Shown here: positions 1-5,766 of the stretch, one piece after another
How positions within the stretch are numbered: position 1 is the first letter of the stretch
How the letters are laid out: every line of letters begins with the position of its first letter
Source: an uncultured Candidatus Melainabacteria bacterium
GTDB taxonomy: Bacteria; Cyanobacteriota; Vampirovibrionia; LMEP-6097
DNA: 18,288 nt
Direction of reading: 5' to 3'
Assembly (NCBI GenBank): GCA_937927525.1
Contig: CALBDR010000123.1
Coordinates: 1-18,288, forward strand
Program-made: the position numbers and the translations under genes
The notes under the pieces: model-generated
The model's input: the letters and a program-made list of their open reading frames with translations, nothing else
Told to the model about the DNA's origin: nothing
The model's database searches: none

Positions 1-1
1 C

Positions 2-34
2 GCAATGAAAGTCTATAAAAGAACTTTAGATTAA
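2..34 (+). CDS. Possible C-terminal tail of a gene entering from the left edge
   Basis: One plus-strand frame is open from the window edge to a TAA at 32-34 and reads ...AMKVYKRTLD. It would converge on the serine hydrolase gene and leave about 20 bases between the stops, matching the tail-to-tail packing seen elsewhere in the window. Ten codons are too few to identify anything, and the frame could be open by chance. Confidence 0.2.
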   Translation, partial: AMKVYKRTLD

Positions 35-54
35 AGCACACTCAATTAAAATTC

Positions 55-933
55 TCAAGGAGTCTCTAAGTCTTTAAGCATAAACTCTGCAAGCTTCTGT
101 AGTAGCTCAGGTGAATTACTAAAGCCCTCTGTCATTACTATAAGTATATAGCGCGCATCTTGGTAATCAAAAATTACTGCATCATGCCGAACTTTAGAAG
201 TCCAGCCAGCTTTAGAGTAAATTTCTTTTATTTGTAATTTATTACGGATAAGCTTCCCCGCAAAAGATTCAATTTGATAATCCTGAGTATTAATTATTGA
301 ACTTGGGATTTCTTTTTTTGTATCTTCACTTGCCGCATTTTCTAAAGAAAGTTTTCTATGCATAGCTTTAAAAGTCTTTGGGTATGCGGCTTCAATCATA
401 ACAAGTAAATCAATAAGATCTTGAGCTGTAATTTTATTTACACCGAGCCTTTCTAAGAGCTGTTCTTCTTTTCCATAATAATCAAAACCAAAACATTTAT
501 TAGCAACATTTATCTGAGAGCTAAAGCCACGCGACTGAAAAAAAAGATTAATAGACTGACGCTCTAGAACTAAGTCTTCGAGATCATTCTCTGCTAAAAA
601 ATTATAATCAGCTTTAAATGGTGAAAGAACATCTATAATATAAGCTAAAGCATCATTGTCTGAATCCTGTATAGAAGCAATTAAGGCTTTTTTTAGACTA
701 CGCTCACTTTCAATTTTTTTTATATCCTTTAAATCCATCATAGAAGCACCGCCTAGGTACTGATCCTCAAGAATCACAGCGGTAAACAGTTTCAAGATGC
801 TAGCTGGATGGTAATACTTATCAAGGTTATGAGCGATGAGACTCTCGTAACTGCTCTCAGTGTTAGTCACAGATGAAGATTTTCTTTTAAGTAAAGAATA
901 TGAAATACTTTCACTATCTAAACTTAGCTGCAT
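55..933 (-). CDS. Serine hydrolase of the beta-lactamase / D-Ala-D-Ala carboxypeptidase fold
   Basis: This is a 292-residue protein with the three active-site motifs of the class A beta-lactamase-like (Beta-lactamase2) superfamily in order. They are S-I-L-K at 45-48 (nucleophile Ser45, Lys48), S-D-N at 91-93, and K-A-G at 241-243 in place of KTG. Members hydrolyse beta-lactams or act on peptidoglycan peptides. I see no clear signal peptide or membrane anchor, which is unusual for a wall-active enzyme; export may be non-classical or the substrate cytosolic. The ATG at 933 lies inside the 3' end of the MreD-like gene (20-base overlap), so translation is probably coupled. The neighbour favours a wall-remodelling role over antibiotic resistance, but that is inference. 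The superfamily call is firm, the substrate unknown. Confidence 0.8.
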   Translation of the reverse strand: MQLSLDSESISYSLLKRKSSSVTNTESSYESLIAHNLDKYYHPASILKLFTAVILEDQYLGGASMMDLKDIKKIESERSLKKALIASIQDSDNDALAYIIDVLSPFKADYNFLAENDLEDLVLERQSINLFFQSRGFSSQINVANKCFGFDYYGKEEQLLERLGVNKITAQDLIDLLVMIEAAYPKTFKAMHRKLSLENAASEDTKKEIPSSIINTQDYQIESFAGKLIRNKLQIKEIYSKAGWTSKVRHDAVIFDYQDARYILIVMTEGFSNSPELLQKLAEFMLKDLETP

Positions 934-1384
934 ACGAGGATTTCCTTAAAATCAATTTCTTCATCACGAAATAAATCAACACTGTAAGTAAGACATTGAT
1001 TGGTAGAGACTTGTAGAGCATATCAAAAAATGGATAAGTATCAGTACTAAACAAAGTTACTCCTACTGTCAAAACAACACTGTAAAAAATACAGAGCAGC
1101 AAAGGATCCTTAAGTTCTTTTATATAAATAAATTTAAATATAAATGCAATCAAGGGTAAATACCACAGGAATTGTGAGTCATAAGTAGCCGCACGAATCA
1201 TTAAAGCTATAAAACTTATAAAAACCACATTTAAACCTAAGTCAAATAGTGCAGAACTTACGGCAATATTTACAACAATAAAATTTGGTGATAAATCAGT
1301 AAAGAAACTAAAAGTAGAAAGCTGTAAGGTTACTACCAAAAAAGCATATATGCAGGTAAAAAAATACTTTTTTAAATCTCTCAT
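914..1384 (-). CDS. MreD-like integral membrane protein
   Basis: This is a 156-residue, very hydrophobic protein with about five predicted membrane helices. A short positive N-terminus (MRDLKKYF) precedes the first helix, and the segment around residues 20-50 (LQLSTFSFF..LSPNFIVV) resembles the start of MreD, the rod-shape protein that partners MreC and elongation-phase penicillin-binding enzymes. Its length matches MreD (about 160 residues). It sits directly between an exported coiled-coil protein, whose TAA abuts this ATG, and a penicillin-binding-fold hydrolase that it overlaps by 20 bases. No MreB or MreC is visible. The identification rests on hydropathy, size and neighbours rather than a diagnostic motif, so another small membrane protein is possible. 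Confidence 0.4.
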   Translation of the reverse strand: MRDLKKYFFTCIYAFLVVTLQLSTFSFFTDLSPNFIVVNIAVSSALFDLGLNVVFISFIALMIRAATYDSQFLWYLPLIAFIFKFIYIKELKDPLLLCIFYSVVLTVGVTLFSTDTYPFFDMLYKSLPINVLLTVLIYFVMKKLILRKSSYAAKFR

Positions 1385-1870
1385 TTACTTAACGTAATAT
1401 GGAAGATCCTTTTTCTTCTTATTTGAATTAACTCCAGGGAAGAAAACAGAATCTACTTCATCAAAGCTTTCTTCAGGAAAAATATCATTAGTGCCATCTA
1501 CTTTAGCTGAAATATCTTCAAGCATAGGCTCATTTACCCTAGGAGCTGCTACATCAGGTAAAGCTACCGAAACGCCTGACTGCTCAATTAAAAACTCAGC
1601 GTCCTGCAATTCAGTATCAGCCTCATTTTGAATAGCTTCAGCTTTAGCTCTGATTTTAGCTGCTCTAAGTTCTTTCTTAACAGCTTTAATAAGAGAGTTA
1701 AGAGCATTTTTTTGCTCATAGAGTGCGTCGAGCTGTGCTTGTGCATTTGCTAGCCTATCAGCTGCGTATGTCTCGGGCTTTTTAACTTCTTTAGCATGAA
1801 CTGGAATTAAAAATTGGAAAACATTGATATAAACGAATGCTATTAAACTTAGTCTAAATACTATACCCAT
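1385..1870 (-). CDS. Exported coiled-coil protein, unknown function
   Basis: I do not recognise this 161-residue protein. A Sec-type signal peptide spans residues 1-26 (hydrophobic core 5-22, cleavage likely after VHA). An Ala/Lys/Glu/Gln-rich helical stretch at about 36-92 with heptad-like spacing predicts a coiled coil. The C-terminal third is acidic and probably disordered, ending in a lysine cluster and PYYVK. It is the first gene of a three-gene operon; its TAA directly abuts the ATG of the MreD-like gene. A periplasmic scaffold for the wall machinery would fit the context, but that is inference. It is too short to be MreC and lacks that family's beta-rich domain. Confidence 0.7.
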   Translation of the reverse strand: MGIVFRLSLIAFVYINVFQFLIPVHAKEVKKPETYAADRLANAQAQLDALYEQKNALNSLIKAVKKELRAAKIRAKAEAIQNEADTELQDAEFLIEQSGVSVALPDVAAPRVNEPMLEDISAKVDGTNDIFPEESFDEVDSVFFPGVNSNKKKKDLPYYVK

Positions 1871-1967
1871 AGTAATATCTTAATACTCTATTGGAAATGT
1901 GGCAAGAAGAGTGATATTATCTTAGGAAAAAGCTTAATGAAAATATTTAAAAGAACAAGGTCAATAT

Positions 1968-3026
1968 CTAATTATTTAAGAACTCCTCTAGAAAAGCAGA
2001 AACTGTCCCATCCTCAAGCTTAGTTTTTATCTCACCTATCTTTAACTCATAAAAAGTTAAGAACTGCGCAAATTTACTAAATTCAGAGAAATCTTCTTTC
2101 AATGCAAATAACAAAGCACTATTTAAGAGTAAAGTTTCAAACTTACTCTGCATAGCACTCCATTCAGTATAATCTCCTTGTGGAATATCAGCTTTAAAAA
2201 GCTTTTTTAAAATTTGAACATTTTCCTTAGTATCTCCTCCACGAAGATCGGGCAGATCACCAGAGCGCATACCTAAACCACTAGGCATAAAACTATGCTC
2301 AATAGTATTCTGACTATCTAAGAAATAAATTTTAAAAGGCCAAATTGATGCTGCCTCATCTAAGACTTTTTCTGGATTAGCTGGGTCAGCCGCATGCACT
2401 AGAATTATTCTTTTTCGGTATCTCTTCTCAATAAAACACTTAGCAATACCAGAAACAACTGGAATCCACTTTTTATGAGCAACTCCAATTAATTGAGCGT
2501 CAAGTTCAATCGGAGATAAAAAAGGAGCAATCAAATTAATAAAACTACTCTTTTTATTAGCCTTAGAAATTTGTTTCACTGGAGCTAAATACTCTGCTGA
2601 AACTGGACTTGAGATAAAGGAAAGACCATAGTTATAGAACTTAGCAATTTTAGCCTCGTCACTTAAGTTAAAGTTAACACCTAAGTCTTCAAGAAAATCT
2701 ACAGAACCAGTTTTACTGGTAGCCGAGCGACCACCATTTTTAAAAATTGGTAAACCTAATGCTGCAGCAACAATCGCTGAAGATGTAGATATATTGAATG
2801 TATCTGACTTATCCCCACCAGTTCCTGCGCAATCATATGCTTCAGACTTTAACTTTAAAGGCGGATGCTTAGCTCTGAGAAACTCTATAAAAGCTATCAG
2901 TTCCTGAATTGACTCGCCTTCTTTATGCCATGAAAATATAAAATCCTCTAGCTCTACCTTAGATAGCGAAGCAAGTTTTCCAAAAAAGAAGCTAGCTTCT
3001 TTCAGTCTCTCCAGAGAAGAATCCAT
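1968..3026 (-). CDS. trpD: Anthranilate phosphoribosyltransferase
   Basis: TrpD transfers phosphoribose from PRPP to anthranilate, the second committed step of tryptophan synthesis, in the cytosol. This 352-residue protein has the small N-terminal helical domain (about 1-60). The PRPP-binding motif G-T-G-G-D follows at 68-72, then N-I-S-T at 78-81 and the basic loop K-N-G-G-R-S at 96-101 running into SKTGS. The segment around 164-182 matches the family NLLGPLTNP region. The usual metal-binding HGxDGLDE is altered: after VHA at 210-212 there is an insertion before L-D-E at 222-224. Late conserved blocks (DLRGGDTKEN at 260-269, LLLNSALLFAL at 299-309) remain. No other trp gene is in the window. 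The ATG is supported by a promoter ending 8 bases upstream. Confidence 0.82.
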   Translation of the reverse strand: MDSSLERLKEASFFFGKLASLSKVELEDFIFSWHKEGESIQELIAFIEFLRAKHPPLKLKSEAYDCAGTGGDKSDTFNISTSSAIVAAALGLPIFKNGGRSATSKTGSVDFLEDLGVNFNLSDEAKIAKFYNYGLSFISSPVSAEYLAPVKQISKANKKSSFINLIAPFLSPIELDAQLIGVAHKKWIPVVSGIAKCFIEKRYRKRIILVHAADPANPEKVLDEAASIWPFKIYFLDSQNTIEHSFMPSGLGMRSGDLPDLRGGDTKENVQILKKLFKADIPQGDYTEWSAMQSKFETLLLNSALLFALKEDFSEFSKFAQFLTFYELKIGEIKTKLEDGTVSAFLEEFLNN

Positions 3027-3034
3027 TTATTAGG

Positions 3035-3063
3035 ATTCTACCCCAGCTATTAAAGTTTCACAA
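3035..3063 (-). promoter_or_regulatory. Promoter for trpD, apparently leaderless
   Basis: Read on the minus strand, TTGTGA (3063-3058) and TAGAAT (3040-3035) are separated by 17 bases, close to the sigma-70 arrangement. The -10 ends only 8 bases before the ATG at 3026, so transcription would begin at or within a base or two of the start codon. A GGGG lies 14 bases upstream of the ATG, too far for a typical Shine-Dalgarno. Confidence 0.45.
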
Positions 3064-3083
3064 CTCCATAGAGCAGTGTAGAG

Positions 3084-3542
3084 TTACTGAAGAACAAAAG
3101 ACTTCTCTAAATGAGGAATGTTTTGAGCACATTGAAGTCTTTCAGTTTCAATAATCTCACTAGCCTTAGCAATAGAACGTGGATATTCTCTACCTCTCAT
3201 GAAAAGTTGATGATCCCAATGAGTAGGGTTATAAACTTTAACAATCTCTTCAATCGCAGTCTCAATACAGAAATCTTTACAACTGAAAATATCAACAGTT
3301 AAAAAACCATTTTTATCTGGAAACGTATGCAGGGCGATGTGGCTTTCAGCAATTAAGACCACTCCACTTAAACCCCATTCTTCTTCGACCTTACCTGAGT
3401 ATTTGAAAGCGTAGGGTGGCATAATCTTCGTCATATCCATTCTCCCCGGCAATCGATCTAATAAATCAATCATGGCCTCAATATCTGTCATGAGCCCTCT
3501 TTCGCATCCATATGCTTCCATTACTAAGTGTGGTCCAAACAT
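3084..3542 (-). CDS. speD: S-adenosylmethionine decarboxylase proenzyme, prokaryotic class
   Basis: This enzyme makes decarboxylated AdoMet, the aminopropyl donor for spermidine. The 152-residue proenzyme should self-cleave between Glu66 and Ser67 in LIAESHIALHTFP (63-75), turning Ser67 into the pyruvoyl cofactor. His72 and Cys88 (IFSCKDFC, 85-92) correspond to the processing histidine and catalytic cysteine of the short bacterial (Thermotoga/Bacillus, SpeH) type. The start MFGPHLVMEAYGC is typical of the family. The C-terminus extends about 25 residues past the usual end (QLFMRGREYPRS) and is probably a flexible tail. No spermidine synthase gene is visible. It lies 57 bases upstream of trpD and 121 bases downstream of gpsA. 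Confidence 0.93.
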   Translation of the reverse strand: MFGPHLVMEAYGCERGLMTDIEAMIDLLDRLPGRMDMTKIMPPYAFKYSGKVEEEWGLSGVVLIAESHIALHTFPDKNGFLTVDIFSCKDFCIETAIEEIVKVYNPTHWDHQLFMRGREYPRSIAKASEIIETERLQCAQNIPHLEKSFVLQ

Positions 3543-3548
3543 CGCTAT

Positions 3549-3575
3549 ATCATACTTATCCTTTTAGTAGGATAA
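3549..3575 (-). promoter_or_regulatory. -10-like element and inverted repeat upstream of speD
   Basis: On the minus strand TATGAT (3554-3549) ends 6 bases before the speD ATG, the position expected for a leaderless promoter; no convincing -35 is seen. Just upstream is an inverted repeat, TTATCC (3556-3561) and GGATAA (3570-3575), with an 8-base loop. It could be an operator or chance in AT-rich DNA. An AAAGGA lies about 16 bases before the ATG, probably too far to be a ribosome binding site. Confidence 0.3.
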
Positions 3576-3633
3576 ATAATACCACAATATATATTAAGTA
3601 AAGCCCTTTGAGAAACAGAAAAATTAATTTTTT

Positions 3634-3663
3634 TGAAATATCTTCAACAAGCCACATATTTCA
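3634..3663 (-). terminator. Stem-loop immediately after gpsA
   Basis: Directly after the gpsA stop the minus strand carries two perfect 8-base arms, TGAAATAT (3663-3656) and ATATTTCA (3641-3634). An inner CTT/AAG pair closes a 4-base loop. A T-run follows only after an A-tract and AATTAATT (3619-3632). Stem strength and T-run placement are poor for a classical intrinsic terminator, so it may instead stabilise the 3' end of the gpsA message or allow partial read-through to speD. Confidence 0.35.
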
Positions 3664-4686
3664 CTATGAGACCGCCTCTCTAGGTTTTCGAGACATTAAA
3701 GTTTCCACTACCTCAACTGGAGTTTTCGAACCGTGAAGCATCTTTGCGACCTCTAAACATATAGGAATTCTAAGGTCATTTTGCAAATTTAATGCCTCAA
3801 GTGCAAATGCTGTGTTTACACCTTCTGATACTGAGTTTAATTTTTCTGCGATCTCTTCTAGGTTTAAACCTTGCGCTAAAAAATACCCGACACGGTAATT
3901 ACGACTTAGTGGAGAGTTACATGTCGCGATCAAATCGCCAAGACCAGCGGCAGTATATAGAGTTTCATCGCTACCACCTTTCAATTTAACTAGTTCTCTT
4001 AATTCGTGAAGGGATCTTGTAATTAAACTAGCTTTAGCACTAGCTCCTAGCTCTAAGCCATCAGCTGCTCCAGCTGCAATAGCGATGACATTCTTTAAAG
4101 CCGAGCAGAATTCTACTCCGATTAAATCATTAGTCGCATAGAGCCTAAATCTATTACATGTAAATAAATGCTGCAACTCTGTAGCTATATCTAAGTCCTC
4201 ACAAGCTAGAGTCGAAATCATAGGCTTGCCATCTAAAAATTCTTTTGCAAGGTTCGGACCAGCTAAAGCTGCGACTTTAATATCTAACTTAAATTCCTTG
4301 AAGACTTCATTAAAGATCTCAGCGGGTGTTTTTAACGTAGTGAAGTCTATTCCTTTTGCACAGTTTATTAATACTTTTCCATTCAGACTTACAGTCTGAC
4401 TAAGTTCTTTCATTTTCTGAACTAAACTAGGTATACCTTTAAGTGGAACCACACTAAATATATGATCACTAAAGAGCATGGCTTCTTTTAAATCAGAGCT
4501 GAAAATCACATTCTCAGGATATTTCCCCTCTTCAGGTCTATCAAACTTCCTATCAACTTCACGCTGCTTAACGCGCTCAGCTTTATAATCCCAAAGTAAA
4601 ACTTCAAAATTCTTAGAGAAGTGACAAGCAAGGGTGTTTCCCCATGAACCTGAACCTAAAATGCTAATTTTTTGCTTTGCTGACAT
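3664..4686 (-). CDS. gpsA: NAD(P)-dependent glycerol-3-phosphate dehydrogenase
   Basis: GpsA reduces dihydroxyacetone phosphate to sn-glycerol 3-phosphate, the backbone for membrane phospholipids, in the cytosol. Counting from the ATG at 4686 (340 residues), the dinucleotide fold begins KISILGSGSWGNTLA with G-S-G-S-W-G at 11-16. N-C-A-K-G at 108-112, L-A-G-P-N at 141-145 and the substrate-binding A-L-K-N at 196-199, followed by IAAGAADGLELG, are all typical. An upstream in-frame start at 4740 would add 18 hydrophobic residues absent from the family, so 4686 is preferred. It diverges from the plus-strand gene at 4771 across about 84 bases of promoter DNA. Confidence 0.94.
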   Translation of the reverse strand: MSAKQKISILGSGSWGNTLACHFSKNFEVLLWDYKAERVKQREVDRKFDRPEEGKYPENVIFSSDLKEAMLFSDHIFSVVPLKGIPSLVQKMKELSQTVSLNGKVLINCAKGIDFTTLKTPAEIFNEVFKEFKLDIKVAALAGPNLAKEFLDGKPMISTLACEDLDIATELQHLFTCNRFRLYATNDLIGVEFCSALKNVIAIAAGAADGLELGASAKASLITRSLHELRELVKLKGGSDETLYTAAGLGDLIATCNSPLSRNYRVGYFLAQGLNLEEIAEKLNSVSEGVNTAFALEALNLQNDLRIPICLEVAKMLHGSKTPVEVVETLMSRKPREAVS

Positions 4687-4749
4687 TATATATTCAACAA
4701 TTTTACAAACAAATATTAAGATTTCTAAGATTTTAACCAAAAGATAATC

Positions 4750-4755
4750 TATAAT
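4750..4755 (+). promoter_or_regulatory. Consensus -10 (TATAAT) for the gene at 4771
   Basis: A perfect TATAAT lies in the gpsA/plus-strand divergent region. Initiation about 7 bases downstream (near 4762) leaves a leader of roughly 9 bases before the ATG at 4771. It would also exclude the GTG at 4756 as start, because that codon directly abuts the hexamer. No clear TTGACA-like -35 is present. The same string TCTATAATGT recurs in the promoter of the 1201-residue protein gene. Confidence 0.45.
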
Positions 4756-4770
4756 GTGTATTACAAGAAC

Positions 4771-5112
4771 ATGGTTGGCGGAAATGGTGACTCATCAATA
4801 CCTTTTGCAAGTGCTCGTGATATTTTGCGTGCCCCTAAAGTTGTGCAAAATATTGATACTGAGCGTGCCAGTACTGGAGAAAATAACCCTGCTCTAAATT
4901 TCCCCACTACTGCCAAGCTACCTACTCCATCTCAAACAGCAATAGTAACTCAAGTCATTGAAGATGATTATAAAAAAAGAGCTTCTAACAACTCTTCAAA
5001 TAATCCTAATGACCCTCTCACTCAAGCGAAAAAAGCTTCCGATACATGGGTATCTTTTAATTCAAATTCACCTTTACTAGCAGACGAAGAAGAAAATCCT
5101 GAAGCTGCATAG
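4771..5112 (+). CDS. Hypothetical disordered 113-residue protein
   Basis: I do not recognise this protein. It begins MVGGNGDSS and is rich in Asn, Ser, Pro and Ala with little predicted order. It has no signal peptide, membrane helix or cysteine, and ends in an acidic tail (ADEEENPEAA). The ATG at 4771 is preferred over a GTG at 4756, which touches the -10. There is no clear Shine-Dalgarno. It opens a plus-strand run of four unassigned genes. A run NNPAL at about 43-47 loosely resembles NPAF in the 230-residue protein encoded at 9501. It could be a small adaptor or structural partner; no function is claimed. Confidence 0.55.
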   Translation: MVGGNGDSSIPFASARDILRAPKVVQNIDTERASTGENNPALNFPTTAKLPTPSQTAIVTQVIEDDYKKRASNNSSNNPNDPLTQAKKASDTWVSFNSNSPLLADEEENPEAA

Positions 5113-5128
5113 TTTCCATTCACATAAA

Positions 5129-5153
5129 TAAAAAGTCATAACTTATTTTTTTT
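5129..5153 (+). terminator. Weak intrinsic terminator after the 113-residue ORF
   Basis: An AT-rich stem with AAGT (5133-5136) and ACTT (5141-5144), extendable by flanking A/T pairing, is followed by eight T (5146-5153). It lies 17-40 bases past the stop codon, where a terminator is expected, but the stem is short and lacks G/C strength. Confidence 0.4.
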
Positions 5154-5245
5154 GATTATATTTTTGAAATTATTTTAACCATTTAATAATTTAATCTGTG
5201 CAAGATGTCACTGAAGTATTAAATATCAAGAAATGAACTTGTTTC

Positions 5246-5252
5246 GGGGGGG
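5246..5252 (+). promoter_or_regulatory. Shine-Dalgarno made of seven consecutive G
   Basis: A G7 run followed by ACA directly precedes the ATG at 5256. It is the only candidate ribosome binding site and can pair with the CCUCC of 16S rRNA with one G-U wobble. A homopolymer here could vary in length by slippage and change expression. Confidence 0.6.
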
Positions 5253-5255
5253 ACA

Positions 5256-5609
5256 ATGGAAAATTCTAACTTAGAAAAAGACCTAAAAATTCCAGTTTTG
5301 GCCAAATTTGAATCAGCAAGAGCGCATTTACCTGGAAAAGTAAATTTTGAACCATTTAAAGACTCAGATAAGGCGGAAATCGCAAATTTACTGTCTGCAA
5401 AGCCGGATGAGCTTGCTGAAATAGTTTTAGAAAGTGATAAATTAATAAACCTTCAAGAAGGTGAGCTGAGAGTAGAAGAATTCGGATCTGAATGGCAATC
5501 TTTTGCTGAGAGTGGTTTCCTAAGCCAAGCCCAAGATAATTACAACTTAGGTGAAGCGTCTTTTGATGAAGAATTTTTATCATCAATAAGCACTTCTAGC
5601 CTGGATTAA
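5256..5609 (+). CDS. Hypothetical acidic 117-residue protein
   Basis: I do not recognise this protein. It is strongly acidic, with many Glu and Asp residues, no cysteine, no signal peptide and no membrane segment. Residues about 35-75 (KDSDKAEIANLL..KPDELAEIVLESDKL) look helical, and the C-terminus is Ser-rich and probably disordered. The ATG at 5256 follows a G7 Shine-Dalgarno. It stands alone between intergenic regions of 143 and 157 bases, upstream of the large 1201-residue gene and in the same orientation. An acidic small protein before a large unknown one could be a chaperone-like partner, but nothing in the sequence proves this. Confidence 0.6.
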   Translation: MENSNLEKDLKIPVLAKFESARAHLPGKVNFEPFKDSDKAEIANLLSAKPDELAEIVLESDKLINLQEGELRVEEFGSEWQSFAESGFLSQAQDNYNLGEASFDEEFLSSISTSSLD

Positions 5610-5619
5610 GCCCCTATTG

Positions 5620-5635
5620 AAAATATTATTATTTT
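5620..5635 (+). terminator. AT-only hairpin downstream of the acidic protein gene
   Basis: Arms AAAATA (5620-5625) and TATTTT (5630-5635) flank a 4-base loop, and a further T-run lies at about 5646-5653. The position suits termination, but an all-A/T stem is thermodynamically weak, so this is tentative. Confidence 0.2.
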
Positions 5636-5664
5636 GTTTCATAAAATTTTTTTAAGCTTTAGTA

Positions 5665-5694
5665 TTAACAAGTTAAGGTTAAATATTCTATAAT
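5665..5694 (+). promoter_or_regulatory. Sigma-70-type promoter of the 1201-residue protein gene
   Basis: TTAACA (5665-5670, 5 of 6 to consensus) and a perfect TATAAT (5689-5694) are spaced by 18 bases. This is the best promoter in the window. Initiation near 5701 gives a leader of about 66 bases. The -35 overlaps an 11-base motif, TTTAGTATTAA (5658-5668), found inverted before the gene at 9501. Confidence 0.6.
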
Positions 5695-5702
5695 GTAATG
5701 AG

Positions 5703-5722
5703 CTAATACATTGATGTACTAG
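5703..5722 (+). other. Imperfect hairpin at the start of the leader
   Basis: The sequence forms CTA-A-TACAT, a TG turn, then ATGTA-C-TAG, giving eight pairs and one mismatch. It begins within a few bases of the predicted transcription start. Hairpins at the extreme 5' end of messages can block RNA decay; that role here is inferred. Confidence 0.35.
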
Positions 5723-5750
5723 TTATTGTTTTCCTTCCAAATCAAAACAA

Positions 5751-5755
5751 GGGAG
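5751..5755 (+). promoter_or_regulatory. Shine-Dalgarno GGGAG that fixes the start at 5767
   Basis: GGGAG is 2 bases from an in-frame TTG (5758) but 11 bases from the ATG at 5767. Two bases is too close for ribosome binding, so the ATG start beginning MSSVSADNPN is preferred. Confidence 0.6.
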
Positions 5756-5766
5756 TTTTGACCTTA

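Noticed and set aside
3111..3302. Plus-strand ORF of 63 codons inside speD
   Set aside because: It is the antisense shadow of a confidently identified gene with essential motifs; the product is low-complexity and has no Shine-Dalgarno.
3619..3632. Palindrome AAAAATTAATTTTT between gpsA and speD
   Set aside because: An all-A/T palindrome is too weak for a terminator alone and expected by chance in AT-rich spacers; noted only as part of the region after the gpsA stem-loop.
3792..3989. Plus-strand ORF of 65 codons inside gpsA
   Set aside because: Antisense to conserved gpsA sequence; no independent coding evidence.
4687..4740. Upstream in-frame extension of gpsA starting at 4740
   Set aside because: It would add 18 hydrophobic residues before the nucleotide-binding fold, unlike the family, and would run through the divergent promoter region.
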